A stretch of 64,000 nt of DNA from Sedimentisphaerales bacterium (GTDB taxonomy: Bacteria > Planctomycetota > Phycisphaerae > Sedimentisphaerales > SM23-30), in contig JANQJS010000016.1 of the NCBI GenBank assembly GCA_028281535.1, positions 1 to 64,000 on the forward strand, read 5' to 3'. The stretch's first letter is position 1. Every line of letters starts with the position of its first letter. The translations under genes and the position numbers were made by a program. This document shows, in pieces, positions 26,141-36,088 of this stretch. The notes under the pieces are model-generated. The model was given only the letters and a program-made list of their open reading frames with translations, was not told the DNA's origin and did not search any database.

Positions 26141-26929
26141 TTATATAGATTCTTTCATGAACGCTAACGAAGATTCAATTTCCGGGTGCTTTATAAATAT
26201 AAAGGATTTATTATAAATATTTTCGAGAACATCCTTTTTCATAAATTCTTCCGAATCGTTGTGAAAAACAACTTCTCCTTTAACCAACGCGAGGATACGA
26301 TGGCTGACCAATGCCGCACGGTTATAATCATGTGTAATCGCAACGATTGTTGTCTTTTGTTGCAGATTGATGCGAGATAGAACATTCTGAATATCTTCTT
26401 GTTGGCCGGGATCAAGAAATGTTGCCGGTTCATCCAAAAGAAGGATTTTAGGTTCTTGAGCCAATGCGGCCGCAATGAGTACTCTTTGACGTTCACCCCC
26501 ACTTAATGAATAAAGATAACGATCTGCCATGAAATTCGTATCTGTTATCTCCATTGCTTCATTGACAATCATACGGTCTTGGGAGTTTGTCGGAGCAAAA
26601 GGCCTTTGGTAGGGATAGCGGCTCAACATGACAAAATCATTGACCGTTATCGACAATAGATTATCTTGCATTTGAGGGACATAGCTAACTATTTTTGCAA
26701 GTTCTTTTTGTGAGAAAAATTTGATATTTTTTCCATGAATACTGATTTTGCTATACATTGGTTTTAAAATCCGAATCAGACACTTAAGCAATGTCGACTT
26801 CCCTGCACCATTTGGACCAACAATTGAAAGATATTCTCCAGCTTCTATATCAAAAGAAACGGATTGTAGAATCCTTCTTTGTTTTACCACGTATGAAAGA
26901 TTGCTTACTTCTATAATTTTTTCAGACAT
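26141..26929 (-). CDS. btuD: Cobalamin ABC importer ATPase
   Basis: The 262-residue ATPase has Walker A GPNGAGKST (about residue 39), signature LSGGERQRV, Walker B ILLLDEPATFLD and the switch His of AITHDYNRA. It powers BtuC. Its start overlaps the btuF stop as TAATG, indicating coupled translation. Confidence 0.95.
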   Translation of the reverse strand: MSEKIIEVSNLSYVVKQRRILQSVSFDIEAGEYLSIVGPNGAGKSTLLKCLIRILKPMYSKISIHGKNIKFFSQKELAKIVSYVPQMQDNLLSITVNDFVMLSRYPYQRPFAPTNSQDRMIVNEAMEITDTNFMADRYLYSLSGGERQRVLIAAALAQEPKILLLDEPATFLDPGQQEDIQNVLSRINLQQKTTIVAITHDYNRAALVSHRILALVKGEVVFHNDSEEFMKKDVLENIYNKSFIFIKHPEIESSLAFMKESI

Positions 26930-27867
26930 TAGTTATCCCAACGGATTTCAGGATGAATAACGCAAGCCATTTTTTCTAAAATATGAATAAAACGCGGACC
27001 GGGTATAACGACATAATCTTCATCAAATACATGTATTTGATTGTTCATTAGTGCCCTCACTTCACCCAGAACAGACCATTCACGACGAACATCTGCAACA
27101 CTTAAATTATGACGAAGTAAATCGGGCACCATATCGATAATAATATCAGGATTTATTCGTATGATTCCTTCCTGAGACATAGATGGATAACCCAATGAAC
27201 CTTTGTAAGCATTCACTCCTCCAGCCATCTGAATCATTTCATCATAAAATGTTCCTTTACCTGCAATGCTTACATTTTGTATACTGCCAGAGCCCATAAG
27301 CCTTCCTATCGCAATCATTGTTCGCCTAGGTTTTAATGTAATCGTCTTTTCTTTGATAACATCGATTTTCTTTTCGATATCGGATGCAACCTGTTGCGCA
27401 TGATTGTCAACCAAACAAATTGTACCAATCGTTTTGATAGAATTTATAATATCTGACGTTGTTTTGTTACTTACAGGCAAAATTGGCATGTTTAACTTCT
27501 GTAGGTATTCAATCGCATCTTCATGTTCTGGCAATACGACAACCAAGTCAGGATTTGAATCAATGATCGCTTCATAATTAGGATTATAATAGCCTCCAAT
27601 ATTCGATTTGCTTTGCGTTTCTGATGGATAATTACAATAACGTGTCACACCTACCACACGATTTCCTAGTCCTACAGCAAACAACATTTCCGTAATACTC
27701 GGGGCAAGAGATACAATTCGTTGATATTTTTTTCTCTCAGGTAATTGCCGAGAAATTAAAGAATCCACAGAGGGGAGAGTTTTGTTTTCAGCGATATTCA
27801 CAAATATTAAACATCCGATCAAAATCACACTAACGATACTTATCAACAGAATTTTAGGTGTTGCCAT
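26929..27867 (-). CDS. btuF: Periplasmic cobalamin-binding protein
   Basis: The 312-residue substrate-binding protein starts with a signal or anchor helix (ILLISIVSVILIGCLIF) and continues with the BtuF/FepB pattern VSLAPSITEMLFAVGLG, VGVTRYCNYP and NPDLVVVLPEHE. It carries corrinoid from the BtuB receptor to BtuCD. A retained Cys in the hydrophobic segment (IGCLIF) might make it a lipoprotein, but the lipobox is not ideal. One base separates it from tonB. Confidence 0.92.
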   Translation of the reverse strand: MATPKILLISIVSVILIGCLIFVNIAENKTLPSVDSLISRQLPERKKYQRIVSLAPSITEMLFAVGLGNRVVGVTRYCNYPSETQSKSNIGGYYNPNYEAIIDSNPDLVVVLPEHEDAIEYLQKLNMPILPVSNKTTSDIINSIKTIGTICLVDNHAQQVASDIEKKIDVIKEKTITLKPRRTMIAIGRLMGSGSIQNVSIAGKGTFYDEMIQMAGGVNAYKGSLGYPSMSQEGIIRINPDIIIDMVPDLLRHNLSVADVRREWSVLGEVRALMNNQIHVFDEDYVVIPGPRFIHILEKMACVIHPEIRWDN

Positions 27868-27868
27868 A

Positions 27869-28651
27869 CTACTCCTTTTGGTCTTTCAAATTAAACCTGA
27901 ATGTTAATGTTTTTATTGAAGCAATGGATTTTCCATTTAAATATGCTGGATTAAAAGTGGCCTGCTTTACAGCGTGCATGGCCGCTCGATCAAGTCGTCG
28001 GTAGCCACTAGATTCAATAACAGTGACCTGATCTGGTTTTCCATCGCTTAAGATTGTGACTGAGAGTGTCACAACACCTTGTTCATTATGCCGTCGAGAA
28101 TAATTTGGATAGTAAGGTACAATCGCCTCAGTGGCTTTGGCTGAGGTTGTCAGACCTTTTTCTTTCAGATCGCCTTCGTGCAATTCACTTTTTCGAGGAA
28201 ATACCATTATTTGTTTCGAGCGTGACACAGATGGTAGTTTTTTACTGACGCGTTCATTTGACTCAGGTATTTTTGATTTACTTTCTTGCTTTTTTATATT
28301 TAACGTTTCTTCCTCTACCTTTTCTATTTCTTTTTCCGACACTTTTCTTTGCACGACAGCTTTTGTTTTAGTCTCATTATTCGTCTGAATACTGTTTTTC
28401 ATCATTTTTTCTTCGGCCTGAGATTGATGCATATCACTTTGTGGCGTATGACCCACCTTTTTAAGCGATCGCTCTTTTGGTTCATTCTTTGGCAAAGAGG
28501 ATATAGTTGACGGAACAATATTTAATTGAAACGTTGACATACCTTTCTGAGTCGAAACCGGACTTTCCTGAAAGCTTATATCGGAGAAATATATAGCAGC
28601 ATGCAACAACAACGATAGAGTTAATGCAAATAAGACTCTTGAGATATTCAT
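27869..28651 (-). CDS. tonB: TonB protein dedicated to the cobalamin operon
   Basis: ATG 28651 (MNISRVLFALTLSLLLHAAIYF) overlaps the exbD stop as ATGA and follows GGAGGA by eight bases; the frame upstream to 28669 lies within exbD. The 260-residue product has an N-terminal anchor with the conserved His, a charged Lys/Glu-rich linker (about residues 50-160), and the TonB C-terminal domain (YYPNYSRRHNEQGVVTLSVTI, VIESSGYRRLDRAAMHAVKQATF). It differs from the TonB at 15661-16368 in its Lys-rich, non-repetitive linker. It energises BtuB with the neighbouring ExbBD. Confidence 0.92.
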   Translation of the reverse strand: MNISRVLFALTLSLLLHAAIYFSDISFQESPVSTQKGMSTFQLNIVPSTISSLPKNEPKERSLKKVGHTPQSDMHQSQAEEKMMKNSIQTNNETKTKAVVQRKVSEKEIEKVEEETLNIKKQESKSKIPESNERVSKKLPSVSRSKQIMVFPRKSELHEGDLKEKGLTTSAKATEAIVPYYPNYSRRHNEQGVVTLSVTILSDGKPDQVTVIESSGYRRLDRAAMHAVKQATFNPAYLNGKSIASIKTLTFRFNLKDQKE

Positions 28652-29055
28652 AATGATTCCTCCGTACATTCGAACGAAACCTTTCGAATCTCTGCCTGGT
28701 TTAAACGATCCAAAATTTCAATAGCCACACCGAGATCTGCCCTCCGATCACCTGAAACTATCACTGGTAACGACTCATCGTTTTCGACAAGGGCAGTCAC
28801 TCTTATAATTAACTCTTCTAGTGTCACTTTGTTTTTATTTACAAATAATTGATTATCTGCCTTTATTGTAATACCAATATATTCTTGCTGATTCACTTGT
28901 GCCGTCATAGCTTTAGGTAATTCCACCTTTAATCCTCTGTTGGTTACCATCGAAACCATGGCATAAATAAAAAATACCAAGAGAAGAAAAATAACATCAA
29001 TTAATGGCAAGATCTCGATTCTTGCCGCCTTAGTTTCATATCCGCTTTTAACCAT
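28648..29055 (-). CDS. exbD: ExbD subunit of the cobalamin TonB system
   Basis: The 135-residue product carries ARIEILPLIDVIFLLLVFFIYAM, the single ExbD membrane helix with its essential Asp, and a periplasmic domain (LPVIVSGDRRADLGVAIEIL). The start overlaps the exbB stop by one base (TAATG). Confidence 0.94.
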   Translation of the reverse strand: MVKSGYETKAARIEILPLIDVIFLLLVFFIYAMVSMVTNRGLKVELPKAMTAQVNQQEYIGITIKADNQLFVNKNKVTLEELIIRVTALVENDESLPVIVSGDRRADLGVAIEILDRLNQAEIRKVSFECTEESL

Positions 29056-29684
29056 TATTCTAAAAACTGCCTGCTTTTTGAATATGATATTTCCATACGT
29101 CCCATAGCCTGGTTGACTTCATTGACGACACGTTCTATACGAGCAATCAAATAATTATAAGGCACCAAGGTTAGGATTGATATTGTAAGACCGCTGGCTG
29201 TCGTTATTAGCGCTTGGGCAATACCAACAGCTACTATCTTTGGATTATCGATATTACTTTCATTAAGAAATTCAAAAGAGTGGATAATACCAATGACAGT
29301 ACCTAAAATTCCTAATAATGGTGCTATCGTTATGATGGTATCTAATATGCGCATCCCGCGTTTGGTTCGTTCGATTTGTTTTTCTGCCATGATTTCCATA
29401 TTTTTTAATAATCCAAATTCACGATGTGCCAGGCCACTTAGAAATATTCTCGAGATGATATCTCGATGCTTTAATTGTATATACGATGAGCAAGCAGGTG
29501 AGAGCAGGAACTCATACTCTCCGACTTCAACGAATGTTAAAATGCTTTCCATATGATTTTTATTTTGCCGTTTTTTCTCAATGAGCCAAAATAATATTCG
29601 CTCCAAAACCATCGTTAATGATATAATTGAGCATATCAGTAGAGGCCACATTAAAGGCCCACCTTTTTGTATAAAATGAATCAT
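29055..29684 (-). CDS. exbB: ExbB subunit of the cobalamin TonB system
   Basis: The 209-residue product starts MIHFIQKGGPLMWPLL and has the ExbB motif LDTIITIAPLLGILGTVIGII and ALITTASGLTISILTLVPYN. Length and layout match the ExbB at 16774-17403, so the genome has at least two dedicated TonB motors. It lies 19 bases after btuB. Confidence 0.94.
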   Translation of the reverse strand: MIHFIQKGGPLMWPLLICSIISLTMVLERILFWLIEKKRQNKNHMESILTFVEVGEYEFLLSPACSSYIQLKHRDIISRIFLSGLAHREFGLLKNMEIMAEKQIERTKRGMRILDTIITIAPLLGILGTVIGIIHSFEFLNESNIDNPKIVAVGIAQALITTASGLTISILTLVPYNYLIARIERVVNEVNQAMGRMEISYSKSRQFLE

Positions 29685-29703
29685 TTTTCACCCTAGCCTA
29701 TAT

Positions 29704-31653
29704 CTAAGTCTTTGGAACATGTCCCAGTAACATTTTGAATCCAACAAATACTGAGACTCCAGCTGTGCCATAACCGAATACTTCTTCATACGCTTCATCA
29801 AACAGGTTTTCAATTCGCCCAAAAACCTGAAAACTTTCCGACAAATCAACCGTCATTCCCAGATTTACAAGCGTATATCCATCCAATCGTTTTCGTGTAT
29901 CCGGGTTTGTTGCACGATTAAGAAAATCCCTTTCACCAACATAAAGAGCATTTAGATTTAGCCTGGTTTTAGAGTTTAACTCATAATTCACATTAACACC
30001 GACCTTATCACGTGCTCGACGAAACAATTCTTCGCCTGAAGTTTTATCTTCTGTGTCTGTATAGGTATAACTGCTGTTGACGCTTAATTTTTTAGATAAT
30101 TGTGTGGAGGCCGTCAACTCGACACCTTCGGTTGTCGCTTTGGCGACATTAGAATAGGTCGATAAGTCACTATCAAATTCAATAATATTTTCAAAGTCGT
30201 TATTAAAATAGGTAACTGAAAATGTCGTTTGGTCATCATTAATCGACTGTTCGATTCCAACATCCCAGCCGGTACTTTCTTCTGGCTTTAAGTCAGGATT
30301 ACCAAAACTTGAAAAGAGCTGAAACAAGGTTGGTGTTTTGAATCCAGTGCCGTAAGACCCTTTAACTCTCAGACCAGAATTCTCCACGTGATACGAAGAG
30401 GAAAATCGGTAAGTGTCTTTTGTTCCGAATCGATTATGATCATCAATTCTGGCACCAATCGTCGCAAAGAAATTTTCGTTTATTTTAATTTGATCTTGTA
30501 TGTAATATCCCGTGGTGCGGGCTGTTTCTTCACCAAAGGCACTTGTAAAGGGACCAAAGGAACTCACTGAATTAAATTCTGATTCACCTTTTTCTTCTTC
30601 TGTTTCCAACCCGGCAGTAATGGTATGTGTTTCATCAAAATAAAAATTATTTTGCCAATCAAATTTGAGTAATCTTCCATCAAAGAAACTCCAGCTGCGA
30701 TTATTTGGGTGATCCACATCAAACCCATTATTCAGATCACATTGATGATCTGTAATTGAAAATCCTACTATTTGTTCCCATTGATCATCCAAAAGTGTAA
30801 ATGACGCTTGCGTTCTAAAAAACAACTGGGTAGATTCTGTGAGATAATTGATATCATCGCCTCCCACGCCACCACTATTATCAAGTTCAGTTTCGGAATC
30901 CATCCATCGTAAAAAGAAATCCAAATCCAAATTATCCTCCGTAGCGATGCCAACCCTTGCAGATAACGAACGATTTTCAAAACCGTCATCTTCACGGTTT
31001 CCTAAGTCCTCATTTGCTGCAGAAAATCCTTCTGTATCGAAATTTGATACGGCCAGAGAATAATTTATTTTTTCATTTCCGCCATTGAGCCCCAGACTTT
31101 GTCGATAAGTGTTAAATGAACCTGCCTCGAATGCCACAGAGCCATTCAATGATCCTTTCCCCTTTTTCGTCACAATATTTATCACACCGCCTATAGCATC
31201 AGAACCATATAGAGTACTCTGAGGACCTCGAAGTATCTCGATACGCTCGATATTATCTACCGTTAAAAATGCAGGATTAAAGTTTCGTCTCGCCGCAACA
31301 GGGTCATGCATCTCTATACCATCAATTAATACCAGTGTATGTTCAGGTTTTGCCCCTCGAATATATATACTTGCTGTCTTGCCAGGTCCTCCTGTTTGAA
31401 CAACATCCAATGCAGGAATAAAACGCAAAACTTCCAGGACACTTGTCTTTTGCATGGTTTCGATCTCTGACGCTGTAACCACTGTAACAGAATTACCAAT
31501 TTGATCCGATGGTGTTTCCAGTTTGGTTGCACTGATAACAATTTCTTTTGAATCTCCACTCCTTTTTTCTCCCAAAACAACATTTATTGTCATAAAGCAC
31601 AATAATAATGCGATGCTCACTCCTTGTTTTAGCATATAACATTTTCCTTTCAT
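29704..31653 (-). CDS. btuB: TonB-dependent cobalamin receptor
   Basis: The 649-residue outer-membrane receptor has a signal peptide ending near VVLGE, a TonB-box-like KEIVISATK, a plug domain (IYIRGAKPEHTLVLIDGIEMHDP, IEILRGPQSTLYGSDAIGGVINIVT), and a barrel with a C-terminal BtuB-type segment (GRIENLFDEAYEEVFGYGTAG). Position in a cobalamin-riboswitch operon supports corrinoid as ligand. Two starts are possible: ATG 31653, or ATG 31635 (MLKQGV), which has AAAGGA upstream and puts the signal peptide directly at the N-terminus; I favour 31635 slightly. Confidence 0.92.
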   Translation of the reverse strand: MKGKCYMLKQGVSIALLLCFMTINVVLGEKRSGDSKEIVISATKLETPSDQIGNSVTVVTASEIETMQKTSVLEVLRFIPALDVVQTGGPGKTASIYIRGAKPEHTLVLIDGIEMHDPVAARRNFNPAFLTVDNIERIEILRGPQSTLYGSDAIGGVINIVTKKGKGSLNGSVAFEAGSFNTYRQSLGLNGGNEKINYSLAVSNFDTEGFSAANEDLGNREDDGFENRSLSARVGIATEDNLDLDFFLRWMDSETELDNSGGVGGDDINYLTESTQLFFRTQASFTLLDDQWEQIVGFSITDHQCDLNNGFDVDHPNNRSWSFFDGRLLKFDWQNNFYFDETHTITAGLETEEEKGESEFNSVSSFGPFTSAFGEETARTTGYYIQDQIKINENFFATIGARIDDHNRFGTKDTYRFSSSYHVENSGLRVKGSYGTGFKTPTLFQLFSSFGNPDLKPEESTGWDVGIEQSINDDQTTFSVTYFNNDFENIIEFDSDLSTYSNVAKATTEGVELTASTQLSKKLSVNSSYTYTDTEDKTSGEELFRRARDKVGVNVNYELNSKTRLNLNALYVGERDFLNRATNPDTRKRLDGYTLVNLGMTVDLSESFQVFGRIENLFDEAYEEVFGYGTAGVSVFVGFKMLLGHVPKT

Positions 31654-31670
31654 TTTTCTCTATAAATTGA

Positions 31671-32621
31671 TTAAGCGACAAATTTACTTCTTACAAATAC
31701 ACCGATCAGTAAAAATAATATTGCAGTGACTAAAACAAGTTGATTAGCTTGTTTTATATGCTGAATATTTAATGGGGTATTCGGCTTTCCAATTTTTGGT
31801 GAGGGTTTGAATATCCCGGAATAATAATTCCCACCTCCCAATTGAATGTTGAGAGCACCAGCCATTGCGGCCTGAGAAAAACCCGAATTTGGGCTTGCAT
31901 GATGACGACAATCTGACCAAGTCACTCGAATAGCATCCATAAACTTCAGTCTTAGGATTCCAGCAGCCAGCCACATAACAAAAGCGGTTAACCGTGCTGG
32001 TAAATAATTTGCCAAGTCATCCAATTTAGCACTGGCCCACCCAAATTTTATGTAACGGTCATTTTTATAACCGAACGTTGAATCCAGAGTATTAATTGCT
32101 TTATAAACCATAGCTCCCACTGGACCAAATAACAACGCATAAAACAAAGGAGCGGTTATACCATCTACAGTATTTTCTGATACAGACTCAATAGCAGCTC
32201 GAATCACACCAGTCTTGTTTAAGGATTGCGCGTCGCGTCCAACCATTTTCGAAACAACTCTTCGAGCATCAATAAGTGACATTGTTGCCAATGCTTTAAA
32301 AACCGATCGGCTATGTAAAATCAAATCTCGTGTAGCAATCGAATAATATAAAACTAGTATCGATAAAACCGGAGCCCCTGACAACGCATATCTCTCAAGA
32401 CGACATACACACCAAACAAATGTTCCGACACATACAACAATAACGAGAACCATTAAAATACCAGCCAAATAGTCGCTTCGAAAGATCCTTCTAAAAGGAT
32501 GCTCCAAATAATTCGCTACAAAACCTATTATGCAAACAGGATGATAACGCCACACAGGATCTCCTATCCAAAGGTCCAATAGAAATGCAATTAAAATAAT
32601 ATACTCTAACTGCATGCTCAT
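31671..32621 (-). CDS. cbiB: Adenosylcobinamide-phosphate synthase
   Basis: The 316-residue membrane enzyme attaches aminopropanol (or its phosphate) to adenosylcobyric acid. Family motifs are the N-terminal LDLWIGDPVWRYHPVCIIG, ESVSENTVDGITAPLFYALLFGPVGAMVYKAINTLDSTFGYKN, and SPNSGFSQAAMAGAL. Hydrophobic segments lie near 60-80, 160-175, 205-225 and 290-310. The start overlaps the aminotransferase stop as ATGA. Confidence 0.95.
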   Translation of the reverse strand: MSMQLEYIILIAFLLDLWIGDPVWRYHPVCIIGFVANYLEHPFRRIFRSDYLAGILMVLVIVVCVGTFVWCVCRLERYALSGAPVLSILVLYYSIATRDLILHSRSVFKALATMSLIDARRVVSKMVGRDAQSLNKTGVIRAAIESVSENTVDGITAPLFYALLFGPVGAMVYKAINTLDSTFGYKNDRYIKFGWASAKLDDLANYLPARLTAFVMWLAAGILRLKFMDAIRVTWSDCRHHASPNSGFSQAAMAGALNIQLGGGNYYSGIFKPSPKIGKPNTPLNIQHIKQANQLVLVTAILFLLIGVFVRSKFVA

Positions 32622-33730
32622 TCCCTCCCCTGCTTTTCGCCACTCATTTCCTTTGTCATTTTAGTCGTCGACAAGATCTTTCGTATCGATATTACAAGAC
32701 GTGCGTTATCGACATCACTTTTGACTGCAACACGAAAATAGTTATTATTTAATCCATGAAAATTATCACAAACACGTATGGCAATCTTCTCTCTTTGAAT
32801 TAAAGAATCTCTTAATCCGGAAGCTGTCAAACCCGGGATATCCATTTTGATAAGTAGAAAATTGGCACACCCTTTAAAAACTTTAAAGCCGTGAATTTGC
32901 GAGAGTTGACGACATAGTTTTTCGCGCTGCCTGGCGACTTCATATCTGGAACGATCAAGATATTTATCATCGTTAATGGCATGTATGCCAATTTCACAAG
33001 CAAAAACATTGACAGACCAGGAAGGTAGAAATGCTTTTATCCGCTCAATATCGTCTGATTCTGCGATAACATATCCAAGTCGTATACCTGGTATTGCATA
33101 GATCTTGGTCATTGATCGAATAAGAATCATATTTTTAGAACGAGTCATAAGTAAAGATGAGTTACTTTCTACAAAATCAATAAACGATTCATCAATCACA
33201 AAAGTAACTTGCGGAAAACGCTCTATTAAGCGAGTTAGTTTTAGAAAATCTAGTAAATGCCCGGTCGGATTGTTGGGATGACCTAAGAATATAATTTCAT
33301 CGCCATGGATAGAGGCCTCCAAACGACTCCAATCAAGGTCCAATTGATTTGAAGAATCGGGTGAAACCAGATTTATTTTTAAATTTCCACGCTTGCAAGC
33401 TAAAAAATAATCCATATACGATGGCACAGGAATAATGGCAGAAGAATGTTCTAAAGCCATAGGCAAAGAATAAATAATTTCCGTGGCACCATTTCCAACC
33501 AGTATTTTATTTTGATCGACCTGAAGTTTTTCAGCAATGGCATATACCAATTTCTCTGAATAAGGATCAGGATAAGAAGCAATACGATCCACGTTCTTCT
33601 CAATAACAGATTCAATCCACCTAGGCGGTCCGAGCGGATTAATATTGGCACTAAAATCACAAATTTCAGATTCATCACACTGAGCCATTCGAGCCCAGGT
33701 TGTGATATTTCCGCCATGCTGATATATCAT
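32618..33730 (-). CDS. cobD: Threonine-phosphate decarboxylase-type aminotransferase
   Basis: The 370-residue PLP enzyme of the histidinol-phosphate aminotransferase fold makes (R)-1-aminopropan-2-ol phosphate from threonine phosphate for CbiB. It shows HGGNITTWA, CDFSANINPLGPP, HPNNPTGHLL, and the PLP lysine in RSMTKIYAIPGIRLGYV. The stop overlaps the cbiB start and the start overlaps the cobS stop, both as ATGA. A pduX-type threonine kinase is not present in this window. The symbol follows Salmonella usage; in Pseudomonas nomenclature the same function is cobC. Confidence 0.92.
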   Translation of the reverse strand: MIYQHGGNITTWARMAQCDESEICDFSANINPLGPPRWIESVIEKNVDRIASYPDPYSEKLVYAIAEKLQVDQNKILVGNGATEIIYSLPMALEHSSAIIPVPSYMDYFLACKRGNLKINLVSPDSSNQLDLDWSRLEASIHGDEIIFLGHPNNPTGHLLDFLKLTRLIERFPQVTFVIDESFIDFVESNSSLLMTRSKNMILIRSMTKIYAIPGIRLGYVIAESDDIERIKAFLPSWSVNVFACEIGIHAINDDKYLDRSRYEVARQREKLCRQLSQIHGFKVFKGCANFLLIKMDIPGLTASGLRDSLIQREKIAIRVCDNFHGLNNNYFRVAVKSDVDNARLVISIRKILSTTKMTKEMSGEKQGRE

Positions 33731-34485
33731 CCTAGAATACCTCCCCGATACGCACAGGCAGAAAACGTTAAGACAACTACGGTTTCGCTAATCTCACATG
33801 TCGCACCTAATGTGTCTCCTGTTATTCCATTAATTTTCTGCTTGCAATATATCCCAAACAAAATCGTTATAAAGATCGCATTAAAAACAGATATCATCCC
33901 GATAAGACCTGCTAAAATTCCTCCACACGTCATTGCAACAAACATTGCCCATAGAGCATTTACAAATGATTTGTTTCGGGAAAATAATTTTCCTAACCCA
34001 TCTTCTTTTCTGGCGTATGGCAAAATCGACAAAGGTAATACCATCATGCATCGCCCGGTAATAACCATTAAAATAATCGCCGAATAAAATGCAAACAACT
34101 CCAAGGAACATAATGCGGTAAATTTCAATAGCAGTATAGACAGAATAGCTGCCACTCCCATTACACCCGTATAACTGTCCTTCATAATTTCCAAAGTTCT
34201 TTTCCGGTCACTGACACTCAAAAACCCATCTGAAGAATCAGCAAGTCCATCCAGATGAAGCCCCCGTGTCAAGACTAACGAAAATACGATCACCCATACT
34301 GCAGCGACATTGATTGGAAAAATATTCATGACACCCCAACTGAAACATCCCAGGATAACTGAAAGAAATATTCCAATAACTGGAAAATATTTGACGCAGA
34401 CTGAATAATCTGAACTTTCCTGTGTCCATCTTGAAGGAACCGGGATAATACTCAAAAATTGTAAAGCCGAAAAACAAGCCTTCAT
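33727..34485 (-). CDS. cobS: Adenosylcobinamide-GDP ribazoletransferase
   Basis: The 252-residue integral membrane enzyme joins activated cobinamide to alpha-ribazole phosphate. Motifs are ALQFLSIIPVPS, the Asp-rich TRGLHLDGLADSSDGFLS, KDSYTGVMGV, and the late GDTLGATCEISE. Start and stop overlap neighbouring genes by four bases. Confidence 0.95.
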   Translation of the reverse strand: MKACFSALQFLSIIPVPSRWTQESSDYSVCVKYFPVIGIFLSVILGCFSWGVMNIFPINVAAVWVIVFSLVLTRGLHLDGLADSSDGFLSVSDRKRTLEIMKDSYTGVMGVAAILSILLLKFTALCSLELFAFYSAIILMVITGRCMMVLPLSILPYARKEDGLGKLFSRNKSFVNALWAMFVAMTCGGILAGLIGMISVFNAIFITILFGIYCKQKINGITGDTLGATCEISETVVVLTFSACAYRGGILG

Positions 34486-35546
34486 TTGATAGCCCTCGAA
34501 ACATGTAAATCTTCAAATGTTCCAATACCCGTCATAATTCTTGACGCAGCTTCGACCAAATTCATGGCTAAAGCAGCACCTGTTCCTTCGCCAAGACGAA
34601 GGTTTAATTCAAGCAGTGCCGCTTTATTCAACTTATCAAGAATGTATTTATGCCCCGGCTCAACACTTTTATGTGATGCAATGATATAATCGCAGCAGGT
34701 AGGCGACAATAATTGGGCAAGCAAAGCCCCTGCAGAAGAAATCACCCCATCAATCAGGACCGGCTTTCTTAAGGATGATACGCCAATAATGAACCCAGCA
34801 ATCGCACCAAGTTCAAAACCACCGACTTTGGATAGTATATCAATGGCATCGTAAGGATCGGGCTGATGTAATCGCAATGCGGTTTTGATAACATGAACTT
34901 TGTTTTGAAACTGTTTGTGATCAATTCCTGTTCCATGCCCTGTTAGGACCTCTACAGGTTGCCCTGTAATAACAGAAGCAATCGCGGTGCTAATCGTTGT
35001 ATTGCCAATCCCCATTTCACCGATTCCAAAGACATCGATACTCTCTGACAATTCAGTTGCAATTTGTATCCCTGCCTCTATCGACTGAATCGCTTGAGAT
35101 TGACTCATGGCGGGAGCTTTAGCTATATTTTCCGTTCCCTTTGAAATAGATCTTGAAATAATCACTTGATTCTCTAAAAGCTCAGTTAAGTCACCACAGA
35201 CCCCCATATCCACGACATGAACTTGAACATGGTTCAAAGCCGCTAATGCATTGATTCCGGCTCGCCCTTCCACAAAACTATGAACCATTTGGCAGGTAAC
35301 ATCTACAGGATATTTACTAACCTGCTCTTTACATACTCCATGATCTGCAGCCATAATGACGATGGCTTTTCTTGAAGTGGCAGGAGGTATGCGACCAGTT
35401 ATGCTACACAAATCCTCTGCCAAATCCATTAATCGCCCTAAAGCCCAATGAGGCATCGCAAGCTGTTCTAGATGTCTACGAGCTTTATCTCGCCAAACAG
35501 GACTCATCGGTTTAATCTGATTTACTGTGTCCGTAATTAAAGTCAC
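34482..35546 (-). CDS. cobT: Nicotinate-nucleotide-dimethylbenzimidazole phosphoribosyltransferase
   Basis: The start is best placed at GTG 35546: it forms a GTGA overlap with the cobU stop and follows GGAGGG by four bases, giving 354 residues, near the usual family length. An ATG at 35582 would overlap cobU by 40 bases. The enzyme makes alpha-ribazole phosphate from nicotinate mononucleotide and dimethylbenzimidazole. It shows the HGVC loop near the N-terminus, GIGEMGIGNTTISTAIAS, and the catalytic Glu in LRLGEGTGAALAM. It uses the base that BluB, encoded divergently, produces. Confidence 0.95.
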   Translation of the reverse strand: MTLITDTVNQIKPMSPVWRDKARRHLEQLAMPHWALGRLMDLAEDLCSITGRIPPATSRKAIVIMAADHGVCKEQVSKYPVDVTCQMVHSFVEGRAGINALAALNHVQVHVVDMGVCGDLTELLENQVIISRSISKGTENIAKAPAMSQSQAIQSIEAGIQIATELSESIDVFGIGEMGIGNTTISTAIASVITGQPVEVLTGHGTGIDHKQFQNKVHVIKTALRLHQPDPYDAIDILSKVGGFELGAIAGFIIGVSSLRKPVLIDGVISSAGALLAQLLSPTCCDYIIASHKSVEPGHKYILDKLNKAALLELNLRLGEGTGAALAMNLVEAASRIMTGIGTFEDLHVSRAIK

Positions 35547-36088
35547 GATGCCCTCCACTTCAGTGGCAAACCAATCCCGCATGAAAAAAATATGACTTCA
35601 TCTGCATAGCTTGCAAGAATTTGATTACATCGCCCAACTAAATCAGCATAATGTCGTGCCATGTTATTAACCGGCATGATTCCCATTCCAACCTCATTCG
35701 TAACAAAAATGACGTGCCCGCGATACTGACGGGCAGCAGAAATAATACTTTCTGACTGCTGGGAAACAATATCTTCTAATGCCATAAGATCTTTTTGATC
35801 ACACATCAAATTACAAATCCACAATGTAACACAGTCGATAATGGTTACAGGATAAACTTCTACATCAATATTCCTAAGAACAGTGGCAATATCTAAAGCT
35901 TCTTCAATAACATGCCAATTCATAGGTCGTTGCTTACGATGGTTTTCTACTCGCATACGCATCTCTTGATCACCAGGTATGCAGGTAGCAATAAAACAGA
36001 CGTTTTGTGAAATACTCTTAGCCTTTTCTACCGCAGCCTGACTTTTACCACTACGACATCCACCGGTATACAACCTAACACAACTCAT
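35543..36088 (-). CDS. cobU: Adenosylcobinamide kinase / guanylyltransferase
   Basis: The 181-residue bifunctional enzyme phosphorylates adenosylcobinamide and then makes its GDP derivative. The P-loop GGCRSGKS is at residues 9-16, with FIATCIPGDQEMRMRVENHRKQRP carrying the guanylyltransferase His, VTLWICNLM, and VTNEVGMGIMPVNNMAR. The start overlaps the cobC stop as ATGA. Confidence 0.96.
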   Translation of the reverse strand: MSCVRLYTGGCRSGKSQAAVEKAKSISQNVCFIATCIPGDQEMRMRVENHRKQRPMNWHVIEEALDIATVLRNIDVEVYPVTIIDCVTLWICNLMCDQKDLMALEDIVSQQSESIISAARQYRGHVIFVTNEVGMGIMPVNNMARHYADLVGRCNQILASYADEVIFFSCGIGLPLKWRAS

